Source: G963663775 sp963664255
GTDB taxonomy: Bacteria; Bacillota; Clostridia; Oscillospirales; Butyricicoccaceae
Length of the DNA stretch: 64,000 nucleotides
Assembly (NCBI GenBank): GCA_963664255.1
Contig: OY760938.1
Coordinates: 2,294,001 to 2,358,000, forward strand
Direction of reading: 5' to 3'
Positions 9,088-17,978 of the stretch are shown piece after piece. The position numbers were made by a program, and so were the translations under genes. Within the stretch, counting starts at the first letter, position 1. Every line of letters begins with the position of its first letter. The notes beneath the pieces were generated by a model that saw only the letters and a program-made list of their open reading frames with translations, did no database searches and was not told the origin of the DNA.

Positions 9088-9372
9088 ATGACACTCAAGC
9101 CACTTTCTGATCGTGTTGTCATCAAGATGCTGGAGGCGGAAGAAACCACTGCCAGCGGCATTATTTTGGCAGGTACTGCAAAGGAAAAGCCGCAGGTTGC
9201 GGAGGTTGTTGCAGTCGGTCCCGGAGGCATGGTGGACGGCAAGGAAGTCGTGATGCAGGTGAAGATTGGTGATAAGGTCATCACCAGCAAGTATTCCGGC
9301 ACCGAAGTCAAGGTGGACGGCGAAGAATATATTATCGTCAAGCAGGGCGATATTCTGGCAATCGCTGAATAA
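9088..9372 (+). CDS. groES: Co-chaperonin GroES
   Basis: 94 residues (MTLKPLSDRVVIKM...), the lid of the GroEL folding chamber. AGGAGGAAT spaced 8 bases before ATG 9088 fixes the start; an earlier in-frame start at 9055 falls in the leader and is not used. The mobile loop region around ETTASGIILAGTAKEKPQ is normal. It is under the CIRCE element and is followed 50 bases later by groEL. Confidence 0.97.
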   Translation: MTLKPLSDRVVIKMLEAEETTASGIILAGTAKEKPQVAEVVAVGPGGMVDGKEVVMQVKIGDKVITSKYSGTEVKVDGEEYIIVKQGDILAIAE

Positions 9373-9422
9373 TTATTTCAAGATAGCAGAATTGATGATA
9401 CGAATTTGGAGGTAATCAAATC

Positions 9423-11051
9423 ATGGCAAAGCAAATCATCTATGGTGAGGATGCACGCAAGGCACTGGAGCGCGGCATCAATCAGCTGGCAGACACCGTA
9501 AAGGTCACCATCGGTCCGAAGGGCCGCAATGTGGTTTTGGATAAGAAGTTCGGCTCTCCGCTCATCACCAATGACGGCGTGACCATTGCAAAGGAAATCG
9601 AGCTGGAAGATGCGTTTGAGAACATGGGCGCACAGCTGGTGAAGGAAGTTGCAACCAAGACCAACGACGTTGCAGGCGATGGCACGACTACAGCAACCGT
9701 TCTGGCACAGGCATTCGTTCGTGAAGGCCTCAAGAACGTTGCAGCAGGTGCAAACCCGATGGTCATGCGTAAGGGTATCCACAAGGCAGTGGAAGCGGCG
9801 GCGGATGCGATTGCACAGAACTCCCACAAGGTCAACGGCACAGAAGACATTGCACGTGTTGGCGCGGTTTCTTCCGGCAGCGAAGAAATCGGCAAGCTGA
9901 TTGCAGAAGCAATGGATAAGGTTTCCACCGATGGCGTTATCACTGTGGAAGAATCCAAGACCGCAGAAACCTACTCTGAAGTGGTAGAGGGTATGCAGTT
10001 TGAGCGTGGCTATGTCACCCCTTACATGGTAACCGATACCGAGAAGATGGAAGCGGTTCTGGATGACGCACTGGTGCTGATTACCGACAAGAAGATTTCC
10101 GTGGTGCAGGACATTCTGCCGCTGCTCGAGCAAATCGTAAAATCTGGCCGCAAGCTGCTGATTATCGCAGAAGACATTGAGGGCGAAGCACTGTCTACCT
10201 TGATTGTAAACCGTCTGCGCGGCACTTTCATCTGTGTGGCTGTTAAGGCACCTGGCTTCGGCGACCGCCGCAAGGATATGCTGAAGGACATTGCGATTTT
10301 GACCGGTGGTACTGTCATTTCTGAGGAAATCGGCATTGAACTCAAGGATGCTACCATGGATATGCTGGGTAGTGCACGTCAGATTAAGGTGAACAAGGAA
10401 ACCACCACCATCGTAGACGGCGCTGGCGATAAGGAAGCGATTCATGCACGCGTTGGCGAAATTCGCGGTGCTATCGAGCGCACAACCTCTGATTTCGACC
10501 GTGAAAAGCTGCAGGAGCGCGTTGCAAAGCTGGCAGGCGGCGTTGCAGTCATCAAGGTTGGTGCAGCAACGGAAACCGAAATGAAGGAAATGAAGCTGCG
10601 CATTGAAGACGCATTGAATGCAACCCGTGCCGCAGTGGAAGAAGGCATCGTTGCAGGCGGCGGCGTGGCTTATGTCAACGCAATTAAGGCGGTTGAAGCT
10701 TTGGCTGCAAACAGCACAGGCGATGAAAAGACCGGCATGATGCTTGTTGCACGTGGTCTGGAAGAGCCGATGAAGCAAATCGCAGCAAATGCAGGCATTG
10801 ATGGTGCGGTTGTGCTGGATAAGGTGAAGAACAACGAGCAGGTTGGCTTTGGCTTTGATGCATACACCGAAACCTATGGTGATATGGTTGCCGCTGGTAT
10901 CGTAGACCCGACCAAGGTAAACCGTAGCGCATTGCAGAATGCAGCATCTGTGGCTTCCATGGTGCTGACCACCGAGTCCTTGGTGGCAGACATCAAGGAA
11001 CCGGCGGCAGCGGCAGCACCGATGGGACCGGACATGGGCGGTATGTACTAA
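9423..11051 (+). CDS. groEL: Chaperonin GroEL
   Basis: Hsp60 chaperonin of 542 residues with the ATP-site motif GDGTTTATVLA, the apical domain, and the C-terminal MGGMY typical of Gram-positive GroEL. RBS GGAGGTAAT. It forms the bicistronic heat-shock operon with groES and ends about 45 bases before a strong terminator. The gene shows strong codon bias, as expected for high expression. Confidence 0.98.
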   Translation: MAKQIIYGEDARKALERGINQLADTVKVTIGPKGRNVVLDKKFGSPLITNDGVTIAKEIELEDAFENMGAQLVKEVATKTNDVAGDGTTTATVLAQAFVREGLKNVAAGANPMVMRKGIHKAVEAAADAIAQNSHKVNGTEDIARVGAVSSGSEEIGKLIAEAMDKVSTDGVITVEESKTAETYSEVVEGMQFERGYVTPYMVTDTEKMEAVLDDALVLITDKKISVVQDILPLLEQIVKSGRKLLIIAEDIEGEALSTLIVNRLRGTFICVAVKAPGFGDRRKDMLKDIAILTGGTVISEEIGIELKDATMDMLGSARQIKVNKETTTIVDGAGDKEAIHARVGEIRGAIERTTSDFDREKLQERVAKLAGGVAVIKVGAATETEMKEMKLRIEDALNATRAAVEEGIVAGGGVAYVNAIKAVEALAANSTGDEKTGMMLVARGLEEPMKQIAANAGIDGAVVLDKVKNNEQVGFGFDAYTETYGDMVAAGIVDPTKVNRSALQNAASVASMVLTTESLVADIKEPAAAAAPMGPDMGGMY

Positions 11052-11095
11052 GAAGCCCTTCGGCATCGTTCAAGCATTTTTCATAGGATATACAG

Positions 11096-11136
11096 CAGGG
11101 CGAACCGCTTGGTTGAGTGGTTCGCCCTGTGTTTTG
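11096..11136 (+). terminator. Terminator of groESL
   Basis: A perfect 11-base stem CAGGGCGAACC / GGTTCGCCCTG with a 12-base loop, followed by TGTTTTG. Confidence 0.85.
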
Positions 11137-11153
11137 CGGTGGGGGATTCTGTT

Positions 11154-11182
11154 TTGTCAATGCGTCTGCAATGTGGTATAAT
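11154..11182 (+). promoter_or_regulatory. Promoter entering the 100-base repeat array
   Basis: TTGTCA, a 17-base spacer, then TGG-TATAAT. The -10 box is the first element of repeat unit 1. The same TATAAT recurs at exactly 100-base steps (11277, 11377, 11477), but only this copy and perhaps the last have a fair upstream partner. Confidence 0.5.
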
Positions 11183-11482
11183 AGCCGCAAACGGCTATTA
11201 TACAGCTATTTTAAAATTATACCACGAGCGGCATCAAAAGCAGCATTGGGTCCTCAATTTCCGCTCGCCGCTGTGGTATAATAGCCGCAAACGGCTAATA
11301 TACAGCTATTTTAACATTATACCACGAGCGGCATCAAAAGCAGATTCGGGTCTTCAACTTCCGCTCGCCGCTGTGGTATAATGTTTGCAGGCAAACATTA
11401 TACATCTTATTGCAAGATTATATCATTACGACACGAAATGCGGCAGTCTGACTTCGTTTTCAGCTTGTCGCTATGATATAAT
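11173..11482 (+). repeat. Tandem repeat with an exact 100-base period and conserved hairpins
   Basis: The start word GTGGTATAAT lies at 11173, 11273 and 11373, and a variant (ATGATATAAT) at 11473, so the period is exactly 100. Each full unit has a hairpin (unit 1: GTATAATAGCCG caaa CGGCTATTATAC), then ATTATACCAC, the reverse complement of the start word, then an outer GAGCGG...CCGCTC pairing. Unit 3 has quite different arm bases (GTATAATGTTTGC / GCAAACATTATAC) yet still pairs perfectly. A perfect tandem duplication of 20 bases follows at 11481-11520. It is not a CRISPR array, because the repeats are contiguous without unique spacers. Confidence 0.85.
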
Positions 11483-11538
11483 AGGAAAAAATACAATGCG
11501 ATAGGAAAAAATACAATGCGATGAAAGGAATCGTGCAC

Positions 11539-12336
11539 ATGATGGTAGATTTGCATATGCACTCGGAATATTCGGAAGATGCCAAGCCAAATGCGTCGGT
11601 CGACGCAATTTGTCGTGCAGCCATCGACAAAGGATTGGATACCATTGCGTTGACGGACCATAAGGATTTTTTCTTTACCAAATCGCCGATGGCACTGGAC
11701 ATACAGGCACTTTCGCGCGATATTGCGATGTGTCAGCAGAAATATGCAGGACAGCTGCACCTGCTGCGTGGCATCGAATTGGGCGAAATCCATGCCAGTG
11801 CGCAAGCGATGGAGTTTGTGCAGGCATATGATTTTGATGAGGTCATTGGTTCACTGCATGTGTATCGCCCAACAGACACCGATTTTTATTTCTTGCCGTT
11901 TGCGCAGATGGATTTGGACGCAGTGCTGCGGGCATATTTTACGGATATGCTGGACATGGTGCGCCACGGCGGGTTTGACATTTTGGCACACATTGATTAT
12001 CCCATGCGTGTGATGAAGCTGCCAGAATATACGCCAACTTATGTTGGGTTGGAAGCGTATATCGAGCCGATTTTGCGGGAAATTATCGTGCGTGAAATCG
12101 CTTTAGAAATCAATGCGGCAAGCTTGTTCAGCTGGCGCAAGCAGGCGGGACCCGAGCCATTTGTACTGGAGATGTACTATCAGCTTGGCGGGCGGATGAT
12201 TACCATTGGCTCGGACAGCCATTGTGCACCGGATGTTGGACGTGGTTTGCAGGCTTGCATCGATGCTGCAAAAGGGGCAGGATTTACACAGCTCACGGTG
12301 TTTCGGAAACGTTGTGCGGAAACCATTTCAATTTAA
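11539..12336 (+). CDS. PHP-domain phosphoesterase (histidinol-phosphatase-like)
   Basis: About 265 residues. The N-terminal motif DLHMHSEYSEDA and TDHKD supply metal-binding His/Asp residues, GIELGE follows, LAHIDYP lies further on, and GSDSH sits near the C-terminus, so the four PHP motifs are in order. Family members remove phosphate from histidinol phosphate or other small substrates; the substrate cannot be told. AAAGGA with a 9-base spacer points to ATG 11539 (or 11542), not the ATG at 11521, which overlaps the SD. It follows the 100-base repeats and precedes ispE by 12 bases. Confidence 0.82.
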   Translation: MMVDLHMHSEYSEDAKPNASVDAICRAAIDKGLDTIALTDHKDFFFTKSPMALDIQALSRDIAMCQQKYAGQLHLLRGIELGEIHASAQAMEFVQAYDFDEVIGSLHVYRPTDTDFYFLPFAQMDLDAVLRAYFTDMLDMVRHGGFDILAHIDYPMRVMKLPEYTPTYVGLEAYIEPILREIIVREIALEINAASLFSWRKQAGPEPFVLEMYYQLGGRMITIGSDSHCAPDVGRGLQACIDAAKGAGFTQLTVFRKRCAETISI

Positions 12337-12348
12337 ATAGGAGGAACT

Positions 12349-13209
12349 ATGCAAAGCATTACACGTAAGGCGTATGCAAAAATCAATTTGACATTAGATG
12401 TGACAGGAAAGCGACCGGATGGATACCACACAGTTGAAATGGTCATGCAGACCGTGAGCCTGCACGATGAGGTGACCGTATCGCTCAATGATTCCAAAAC
12501 CATTTCCATGCAATGCAGTGTGGCGTCCTTGCCGACCGATGGCACCAATTTGGCGGTGCGTGCAGCGGAGCTTTTTTATGAACACACGGGCATCACAAAT
12601 GCAGGCACTGCAATTTCTATCGTCAAACAGATTCCGATTGCGGCAGGATTGGCAGGCGGTTCGACCGATGCAGCGGCGGTTTTGCAGGCGTTGGATGCCC
12701 TGCATCATACGGCATTGGGCACGGAACGGCTGTGCGAAATGGGTCTGAAGCTTGGCGCAGATGTGCCCTATTGCATCCGTGGCGGCACAATGCTGGCGCA
12801 GGGCATTGGGGAGGAACTGACGGCATTGCCGCCCATGCAGCATTGCTATGTGGTGTTGGTCAAGCCGCCGTTTGCCATATCCACGGCGGATATTTATCGG
12901 CAAATGAATGGCGGTGATGTGTCGCCACGCCCTGATACAGCAGGTATGATGCAGGCACTGGAGCAGCAGGATTTTGTCGGGATTTGTGAGCGGTTATACA
13001 ATGTCATGGAGCCTGTGACGGGAAAAGACCATCCCGAAATTGCACAGATTCGTACCATGCTGCTGGAGCAGGGGGCAGAGGGCGCGATTATGAGTGGCAG
13101 CGGGCCGACCGTGTTTGGGTTGTTTGCACACGAGCAGACCGCAAGAGATGTGGCAGAACTGCTGCAAAAAGGCCATCCTGACACACATTTTGCAGAAATT
13201 TTGGGTTAA
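12349..13209 (+). CDS. ispE: 4-diphosphocytidyl-2-C-methyl-D-erythritol kinase
   Basis: GHMP kinase of 286 residues in the non-mevalonate isoprenoid pathway. The N-terminal KAYAKINLTLDVTGKRPDGYH, the ATP loop PIAAGLAGGSTDAAA and the C-terminal MSGSGPTVFG are all intact. RBS AGGAGG before ATG 12349. It probably shares a transcript with the PHP gene and ends at a terminator hairpin whose 3' arm also holds the SD of spoIIR. Confidence 0.95.
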   Translation: MQSITRKAYAKINLTLDVTGKRPDGYHTVEMVMQTVSLHDEVTVSLNDSKTISMQCSVASLPTDGTNLAVRAAELFYEHTGITNAGTAISIVKQIPIAAGLAGGSTDAAAVLQALDALHHTALGTERLCEMGLKLGADVPYCIRGGTMLAQGIGEELTALPPMQHCYVVLVKPPFAISTADIYRQMNGGDVSPRPDTAGMMQALEQQDFVGICERLYNVMEPVTGKDHPEIAQIRTMLLEQGAEGAIMSGSGPTVFGLFAHEQTARDVAELLQKGHPDTHFAEILG

Positions 13210-13218
13210 ATCAGAAAC

Positions 13219-13270
13219 CCTCTGTCTATACTTTCCGTAAATGATTGGACAAATAGACGGAGGTTTTTTT
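13219..13270 (+). terminator. ispE terminator overlapping the spoIIR ribosome site
   Basis: CCTCTGTCTAT (13219-13229) pairs with ATAGACGGAGG (13253-13263), one mismatch, and is followed by seven T. The 3' arm contains GGAGG, the SD of spoIIR, so read-through transcripts would hide that site. Confidence 0.65.
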
Positions 13271-13271
13271 G

Positions 13272-13880
13272 ATGAAACGATTTTTTTGGAAACGTGCAGA
13301 GCTGTGCGTGGCATTGGTGATTTTACTCCTTTTTACATATGCAAGCGCGGCGGGTGCACAGCAGCAGGAGATTGCAGACAAGGTGCTGCGGCTGCATGTG
13401 CTTGCCAATTCCGACAGCACAGAGGACCAGCGTGTCAAGCTGTGTGTGCGGGATGCGGTGCTGGCATACTGCAATCCCTTGCTGGCGCAGGTGCAGACAC
13501 AAGCACAGGTGCGAACGGTTTTGAATGCACATTTGCAGGAAATTGTGGATTTGGCACAAGCAGAATTGCGCAGACAAGGCTCTTTGGACACGGTGACCGC
13601 ACAAATGCAGGAAGAATATTATCCCACGCGGGAATATACGGATTTTGCATTGCCGGCAGGGCGATATATGGGGCTGCGTATCTGCATTGGCAGTGCGAGC
13701 GGGCACAACTGGTGGTGTGTAATTTTTCCGCCGCTGTGCAAGGGTGCTTCTGCCGCGGCAGCGGAAACGTTAACCACACAAGAACGGGCGTTTGTGCAGC
13801 AGGATGGCACCAAATATGTTGTGCGGTTCAAAGCGGCAGAAGTGCTCGACACCCTGCGGGAACGCTTTTCTCCTGCGTGA
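13272..13880 (+). CDS. spoIIR: Stage II sporulation protein R
   Basis: Secreted forespore signal that switches on SpoIIGA processing of pro-sigma-E in the mother cell. 202 residues with an N-terminal hydrophobic signal segment (LVILLLFTYASAAGA) followed by the family motifs VLRLHVLANSDSTEDQ and HNWWCVIFPPLC. SD GGAGG with an 8-base spacer supports ATG 13272 over the TTG at 13269. It is placed singly between ispE and DUF4330. I did not find a convincing sigma-F promoter. Confidence 0.93.
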   Translation: MKRFFWKRAELCVALVILLLFTYASAAGAQQQEIADKVLRLHVLANSDSTEDQRVKLCVRDAVLAYCNPLLAQVQTQAQVRTVLNAHLQEIVDLAQAELRRQGSLDTVTAQMQEEYYPTREYTDFALPAGRYMGLRICIGSASGHNWWCVIFPPLCKGASAAAAETLTTQERAFVQQDGTKYVVRFKAAEVLDTLRERFSPA

Positions 13881-13896
13881 AAACTGGAAAAATCAC

Positions 13897-13925
13897 TTGA
13901 GATACGGTATCGTTTATGATATGAT
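13897..13925 (+). promoter_or_regulatory. Promoter of the DUF4330 / O-antigen-ligase pair
   Basis: TTGAGA (13897-13902), a 17-base spacer and TATGAT (13920-13925), about 55 bases before the TTG start of the DUF4330 gene. Confidence 0.55.
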
Positions 13926-13980
13926 AAAAATTATATTAGGTTGTTTCTTTAGCGCAACCGAACAACGGAGGGGTTTTACA

Positions 13981-14484
13981 TTGAAAATCATAAATGAAAA
14001 AGGAAAATTGTTTGGGCTGATAAATATTGTTGATTTGTTGGTGCTGTTGGCGGTTATCGCTGTGGTAGTGGGCGTTGGCTGGAAGATTTTTGCGCCCAAG
14101 GTGGAGGCTGCCGTCAATCCAGAGGTAACCATGACCACCACGATGCGTGTGCGGGGCGCAACACCGTTTTTGGTGAGCGAATTTGAAGAAAATGACCAAA
14201 AGGGCAAGCAGCTGGTCAATGGCAATACATATGTAGAAGCAGAAATCGCCGGGGTTTCGATTGAAGACTATGTACAGCAGGTGACCACTGCGGATGGTCG
14301 CATTGTGGACGCACTCGACCCCTCTAAGAAAGATATTATGGTGGTGGTGACATCCAAGGTGACGAAGGATACCCCAACCCCGAAAATCGGCACACAAGAG
14401 GTGCGTGCCGGACGCACGTTTACGCTGAAAACCAATGACATTGAAACCATTGCCATTATTGAGTCCGTGGATTTTGCGGCATGA
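13981..14484 (+). CDS. DUF4330 family membrane-anchored protein
   Basis: 167 residues with one N-terminal transmembrane segment (IVDLLVLLAVIAVVVGVGW) and an extracytoplasmic beta-rich part. DUF4330 proteins of clostridia have no proven role and often sit next to an O-antigen-ligase-like gene, as here. The TTG start at 13981 is chosen because CGGAGGGG lies 7 bases upstream; longer readings run into spoIIR and the promoter. The stop overlaps the next gene by four bases (ATGA). Confidence 0.75.
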   Translation: MKIINEKGKLFGLINIVDLLVLLAVIAVVVGVGWKIFAPKVEAAVNPEVTMTTTMRVRGATPFLVSEFEENDQKGKQLVNGNTYVEAEIAGVSIEDYVQQVTTADGRIVDALDPSKKDIMVVVTSKVTKDTPTPKIGTQEVRAGRTFTLKTNDIETIAIIESVDFAA

Positions 14485-16073
14485 AGCAGATAATCATACA
14501 AAGCCTGTTTTGGCGCGTGCTTTGTCAGCTGCGGGACTGGTATAGATTGGGCGCCATTGCCACGTTTTTGCGCACGCTGGCAGAAAGCTATCCGCAGTCA
14601 CATACGAAAAAAATATGGGAGAAGTTCATCTGGCAGCCGATGATTACGGAAAAGACGTCTGTATATGCACAGCTACTTGAACAAAGCCGCCTGCGATTGC
14701 AGCAGTTTGGTCAGTGGCTACAGGAAAGTTTGTTGTATCGCATTGGCTTGCAGCTTGGCAGACGCATCACTGCGTTTGCAGGGAGCGGATACATCGGGCG
14801 GTTTTGCCGCTTTATGGGTGTGCGCGGCTTTTTGCTGGCGGCATTTGCCATGTATCTGCCGCTGGATTATTTCCTGCGCAATATTGTGAACATTGGGGTG
14901 GTGTCATCCCTTTGGGATGAGGGAATGATGTGTGTGTGCATCCTCTATCTGCTGTATCGCAGAGCCATGGAGCGTGCGCCGCTTGGCACACGTGCGACCT
15001 CTCTGGATGGTTTTTTGCTGCTGTTTATTGCAGTGAGTGTGCTGCTGATGTGCCTCAATTCACCGTATCTGTCGATTGCGATGGATGGATTGCGTGTGGT
15101 TGTGCAGTATTTGCTGTGGTTTTTTGTCATCATTCGCTTGCTGGAGGATGACCGTGATTTTGGCATTTTTTATGGCACACTGCTGCTCATGGCGTTTGGC
15201 ATGGCATTGCACGGCGTGTATCAATACATTATCGCCGCACCCATTCCTGCATCATGGATGACACAAACCGAGGAGGGCGTGCGCACGCGTGTCTATTCCC
15301 TGACGGGCAGTCCGAATATCATGGGGTCGCTTTTGGTGCTGTTTGCGCCTATGGCAACGGCATTGGCGTATTGGTCCAAAAAGACATGGGTGAAGGTTTC
15401 TGCCGTTTGCGCAACAGGCGTGTTCTGTCTGTCCATTCTGTTCACCTTCTCCAAGGGAGCGTGGGGCGGATTGGTGATTGCCATTGTTGTGTTTGCCCTG
15501 TTTTTGGATAGACGCTTGCTGGCGTTGATGGCAGCCGCTGGTGCGGGTGCACTGCTGTTCATCCCATCGGTATCCAATCGCATCACCTATCTGTTTACGT
15601 CCGATTATGCCGAGGCGAGCGCCAGAGCAGGGCGTTCTGTGCGATGGGAAATTGGACTACAGACCCTGCACGAATATAATCCTTTCATGGGCATTGGCTT
15701 GGGTCGATTTGGCGGTGCAGTGGCAATGCAAAACCGCATCATGGAAGAAACGGATAACTTCCAATATTTTTATATGGACAATTATTACTTAAAGACGCTG
15801 GTGGAGATGGGCTATGTCGGGCTGTTCTTCTTTATCGTTTTGCTGCTCGGGGCAGTCATCTGGTGTTTGCGTGGCGTGGGACGCACACGAAACAGGAGCA
15901 TTCACCCGCTGGCAGTGGGAATGTTTGCGGGAATGTGCGGGGTGCTGTTCCATTGCTATTTCGAAAATATTTTTGAAGTGCAGTATATGGTGGCATATTT
16001 TTGGGCATTGACCGCAGGGGTCTTGTATCTGGGATATTTCAAAAGGCAGCGCAGGGCAATCGAAGACCCTTGA
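14481..16073 (+). CDS. O-antigen ligase / polymerase family membrane protein
   Basis: 530 residues with about ten hydrophobic segments after a cytoplasmic N-terminal region of about 110 residues. The Wzy_C-like region around FTFSKGAWGGLVIA and the following outer loop (RSVRWEIGLQTLHEYNPFMGIGLGRFGG) match the O-antigen ligase superfamily, which transfers or polymerises lipid-linked glycans. In a Gram-positive it would act on a surface polysaccharide or teichoic-type polymer. Translationally coupled to the DUF4330 gene. The exact substrate is unknown. Confidence 0.8.
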   Translation: MKQIIIQSLFWRVLCQLRDWYRLGAIATFLRTLAESYPQSHTKKIWEKFIWQPMITEKTSVYAQLLEQSRLRLQQFGQWLQESLLYRIGLQLGRRITAFAGSGYIGRFCRFMGVRGFLLAAFAMYLPLDYFLRNIVNIGVVSSLWDEGMMCVCILYLLYRRAMERAPLGTRATSLDGFLLLFIAVSVLLMCLNSPYLSIAMDGLRVVVQYLLWFFVIIRLLEDDRDFGIFYGTLLLMAFGMALHGVYQYIIAAPIPASWMTQTEEGVRTRVYSLTGSPNIMGSLLVLFAPMATALAYWSKKTWVKVSAVCATGVFCLSILFTFSKGAWGGLVIAIVVFALFLDRRLLALMAAAGAGALLFIPSVSNRITYLFTSDYAEASARAGRSVRWEIGLQTLHEYNPFMGIGLGRFGGAVAMQNRIMEETDNFQYFYMDNYYLKTLVEMGYVGLFFFIVLLLGAVIWCLRGVGRTRNRSIHPLAVGMFAGMCGVLFHCYFENIFEVQYMVAYFWALTAGVLYLGYFKRQRRAIEDP

Positions 16074-16120
16074 GAATCGGCAGAGATACCACAAAGTAGA
16101 TAAGAACCTGTAGCGACATT

Positions 16121-16158
16121 AAAAAGAGCACCAAAGGATAAGCCTTTGGTGCTCTTTT
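16121..16158. terminator. Bidirectional terminator between convergent genes
   Basis: AAAAGAGCACCAAAGG / CCTTTGGTGCTCTTTT, a perfect 16-base stem with a 5-base loop, between the ligase-like gene and the convergent minus-strand gene. A and T runs on both sides suit both directions. Confidence 0.92.
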
Positions 16159-16176
16159 GCTGCTTTGGATTTATGT

Positions 16177-17778
16177 TTATGCCGATGTAAGGCGATAAGT
16201 CTGTTCGGTAGAATCCAGAAAACGCTCCAGATAATCGATGGAGCATTGCTTTCGTACAACGTTAATGCGCAGTTTCATTAAGCTGCGAGACCACTCATCA
16301 AATTCTTTGGCATTTTCCTGTCTGCCAATATTACTGCGCAAGGCGGTTTGTATCAGCTGACACCGCACATTCAAATCCTCGCCAATGTGATTGGGGGAGG
16401 GCGGGAAGGACATATCATTGGTGAGTTCTGCAATTTGACGCAGTCTGTCAAAGGAGGAGGAGAACAGATTTTGCACCGCAACAGGTGCATCCTTGGTCGG
16501 TGCGTTGTCCGATTCGCTGGCAGAGGAATCATCCGCCGGGTCTTCAAACGCGGATTCAAGAAACATCGGTTCGACAGGTGCAGCAGGCATCATCATATCG
16601 TTTTGAAATGGAGCGGGCATCTCTGGGAGAGGTGCCGGAGGCTGTTCGACCAGTGTGTCAGGTATCAAAGAGGGAGGGGCTTCTTCTACGATGTCAGGAA
16701 GAGCGGGGGGAAGTTCTTCCTCCTCCAATATTTCAGGGGCGGGCGGCTCTGCTGGGACGTCTTCCGGATGCTCCAAAACAGCAGGTGCAGACGCTGAAGC
16801 CGAAGGGAAAATAGGCGCCTCTTCAAAGACGGATTCCAGCTGCTCGGTAGACGCAAGCACAAATAAATTTGTTTCCGGAGAGCGCACAATGCGAATGGCG
16901 TTTTCAATGATTTCGTTAAATTCTAAATCCAAAATGGCTTTGAAGCTGGTTGGAATATAGATACGATCCGGCATGGATTCACAAGCTTCTATAGCGGTGC
17001 GTGCCTCCATAGGTCCCGGACGCGACAACTGCTGCAGGTGGTTTAGAACCAGACCGGCAGACTGGTCCTGCAAGGCGGTGATATTTTGCTTGGCAAAGCG
17101 TTTGCTGCGAGGAGGGGTTGCCATGGGCAACACAATGGCTTCCAATTCGGTGGAAAGACGACCAAGCACTGTGGATGCGCCTGGAAATAGTGCAGGCGTG
17201 TAGTACTTGATGTGGGGCAGGTCAGTGTCTGCATACCCCAGCTTTTCGGACAAAATGGAAAATGCCAAATCATAATATTCTTTGCGCGTGCGATATTCCA
17301 CCGAGGTAACGGGTGTTCCGTCAAAGATAAAGGCAAGCTTGGAAATGGCATATTGCTGCATACGTAGCAAATTATCCCATTGGTTGATGGCACTGCCGGA
17401 TTTATACGCCGAGATACGATGAAATACAGCCTTCCAAAAAGGCTGCTGCGCCGAAATATGTGTTGCCCACAATTCCTCCAGTCCAATGCCTTGTGTGCGA
17501 CAAATATAATCGATTGCAAAATCCAATGTGATTTGTTCAAAATCTTCATGAACCAGAATTTGAAAATATGGATGGCATTTGCGAATATATTCTTTTGGCG
17601 CAGACAAAGAAACCGCGTCAACGGTGCCAGTTGCAAGGCAATCAGAGGTCAATTCCGTACATTGCTGTACAAAATATGCGAAATCGTATGCGGCAAAATG
17701 CAGCATCGTGCTTGCGATTGGAAGCTGATATATATTTTTGCTTTTCTGAGATACCGTAAAGGCAACAATATGGTTCAT
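16177..17778 (-). CDS. Unrecognised protein with a long Pro/Glu-rich linker
   Basis: About 533 residues, no signal peptide or membrane segment. A folded-looking N-terminal part of about 330 residues is followed by a linker of about 100 residues very rich in Pro, Glu and Ala (PAEPPAPEILEEEELPP), then a helical C-terminal part of about 90 residues (LFSSSFDRLRQIAELTNDMSF). I know no family for it. SD-like GGGGGAT overlaps an upstream ATG at 17790, so ATG 17778 (MNHIVAF) is the better start. It is divergent from another unrecognised gene at 17979, with 200 bases between them. Confidence 0.7.
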   Translation of the reverse strand: MNHIVAFTVSQKSKNIYQLPIASTMLHFAAYDFAYFVQQCTELTSDCLATGTVDAVSLSAPKEYIRKCHPYFQILVHEDFEQITLDFAIDYICRTQGIGLEELWATHISAQQPFWKAVFHRISAYKSGSAINQWDNLLRMQQYAISKLAFIFDGTPVTSVEYRTRKEYYDLAFSILSEKLGYADTDLPHIKYYTPALFPGASTVLGRLSTELEAIVLPMATPPRSKRFAKQNITALQDQSAGLVLNHLQQLSRPGPMEARTAIEACESMPDRIYIPTSFKAILDLEFNEIIENAIRIVRSPETNLFVLASTEQLESVFEEAPIFPSASASAPAVLEHPEDVPAEPPAPEILEEEELPPALPDIVEEAPPSLIPDTLVEQPPAPLPEMPAPFQNDMMMPAAPVEPMFLESAFEDPADDSSASESDNAPTKDAPVAVQNLFSSSFDRLRQIAELTNDMSFPPSPNHIGEDLNVRCQLIQTALRSNIGRQENAKEFDEWSRSLMKLRINVVRKQCSIDYLERFLDSTEQTYRLTSA

Positions 17779-17871
17779 ACTATCCCCCATAGGTGTTTAT
17801 ATTACACCAAATATCATATATATTCATCATACCACATATGATGGCATTTTTCAACAATACAAAAAATTAAG

Positions 17872-17900
17872 TTGTATTTACAGCAGAAATGCACTATAAT
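17872..17900 (+). promoter_or_regulatory. Promoter of the 17979 gene
   Basis: TTGTAT, a 17-base spacer and TATAAT (17895-17900), about 80 bases before the GTG start. Confidence 0.6.
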
Positions 17901-17978
17901 GAGAGTAACAATCTGTTTTCAATATTTGTTTGAAGCAGGGAAAATTTCAAATCAAACAAAAAAAGGGGAGGGGTGTTC

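Noticed and set aside
9378..11066. 562-codon open frame on the minus strand opposite groEL
   Set aside because: Shadow of the strongly biased groEL codons; composition very rich in Cys and His, no start signals.
11109..11381. 90-codon ORF through the 100-base repeats
   Set aside because: The period is not a multiple of three, so the repeats are read in different frames, and the conserved feature is pairing, not protein.
11173..11482. CRISPR array
   Set aside because: Repeats are 100 bases, contiguous, without unique spacers, and no cas genes are near.
13227..13256. Sigma-F-like promoter before spoIIR
   Set aside because: The -10 match is off by one base, and the start point would fall on the SD itself.
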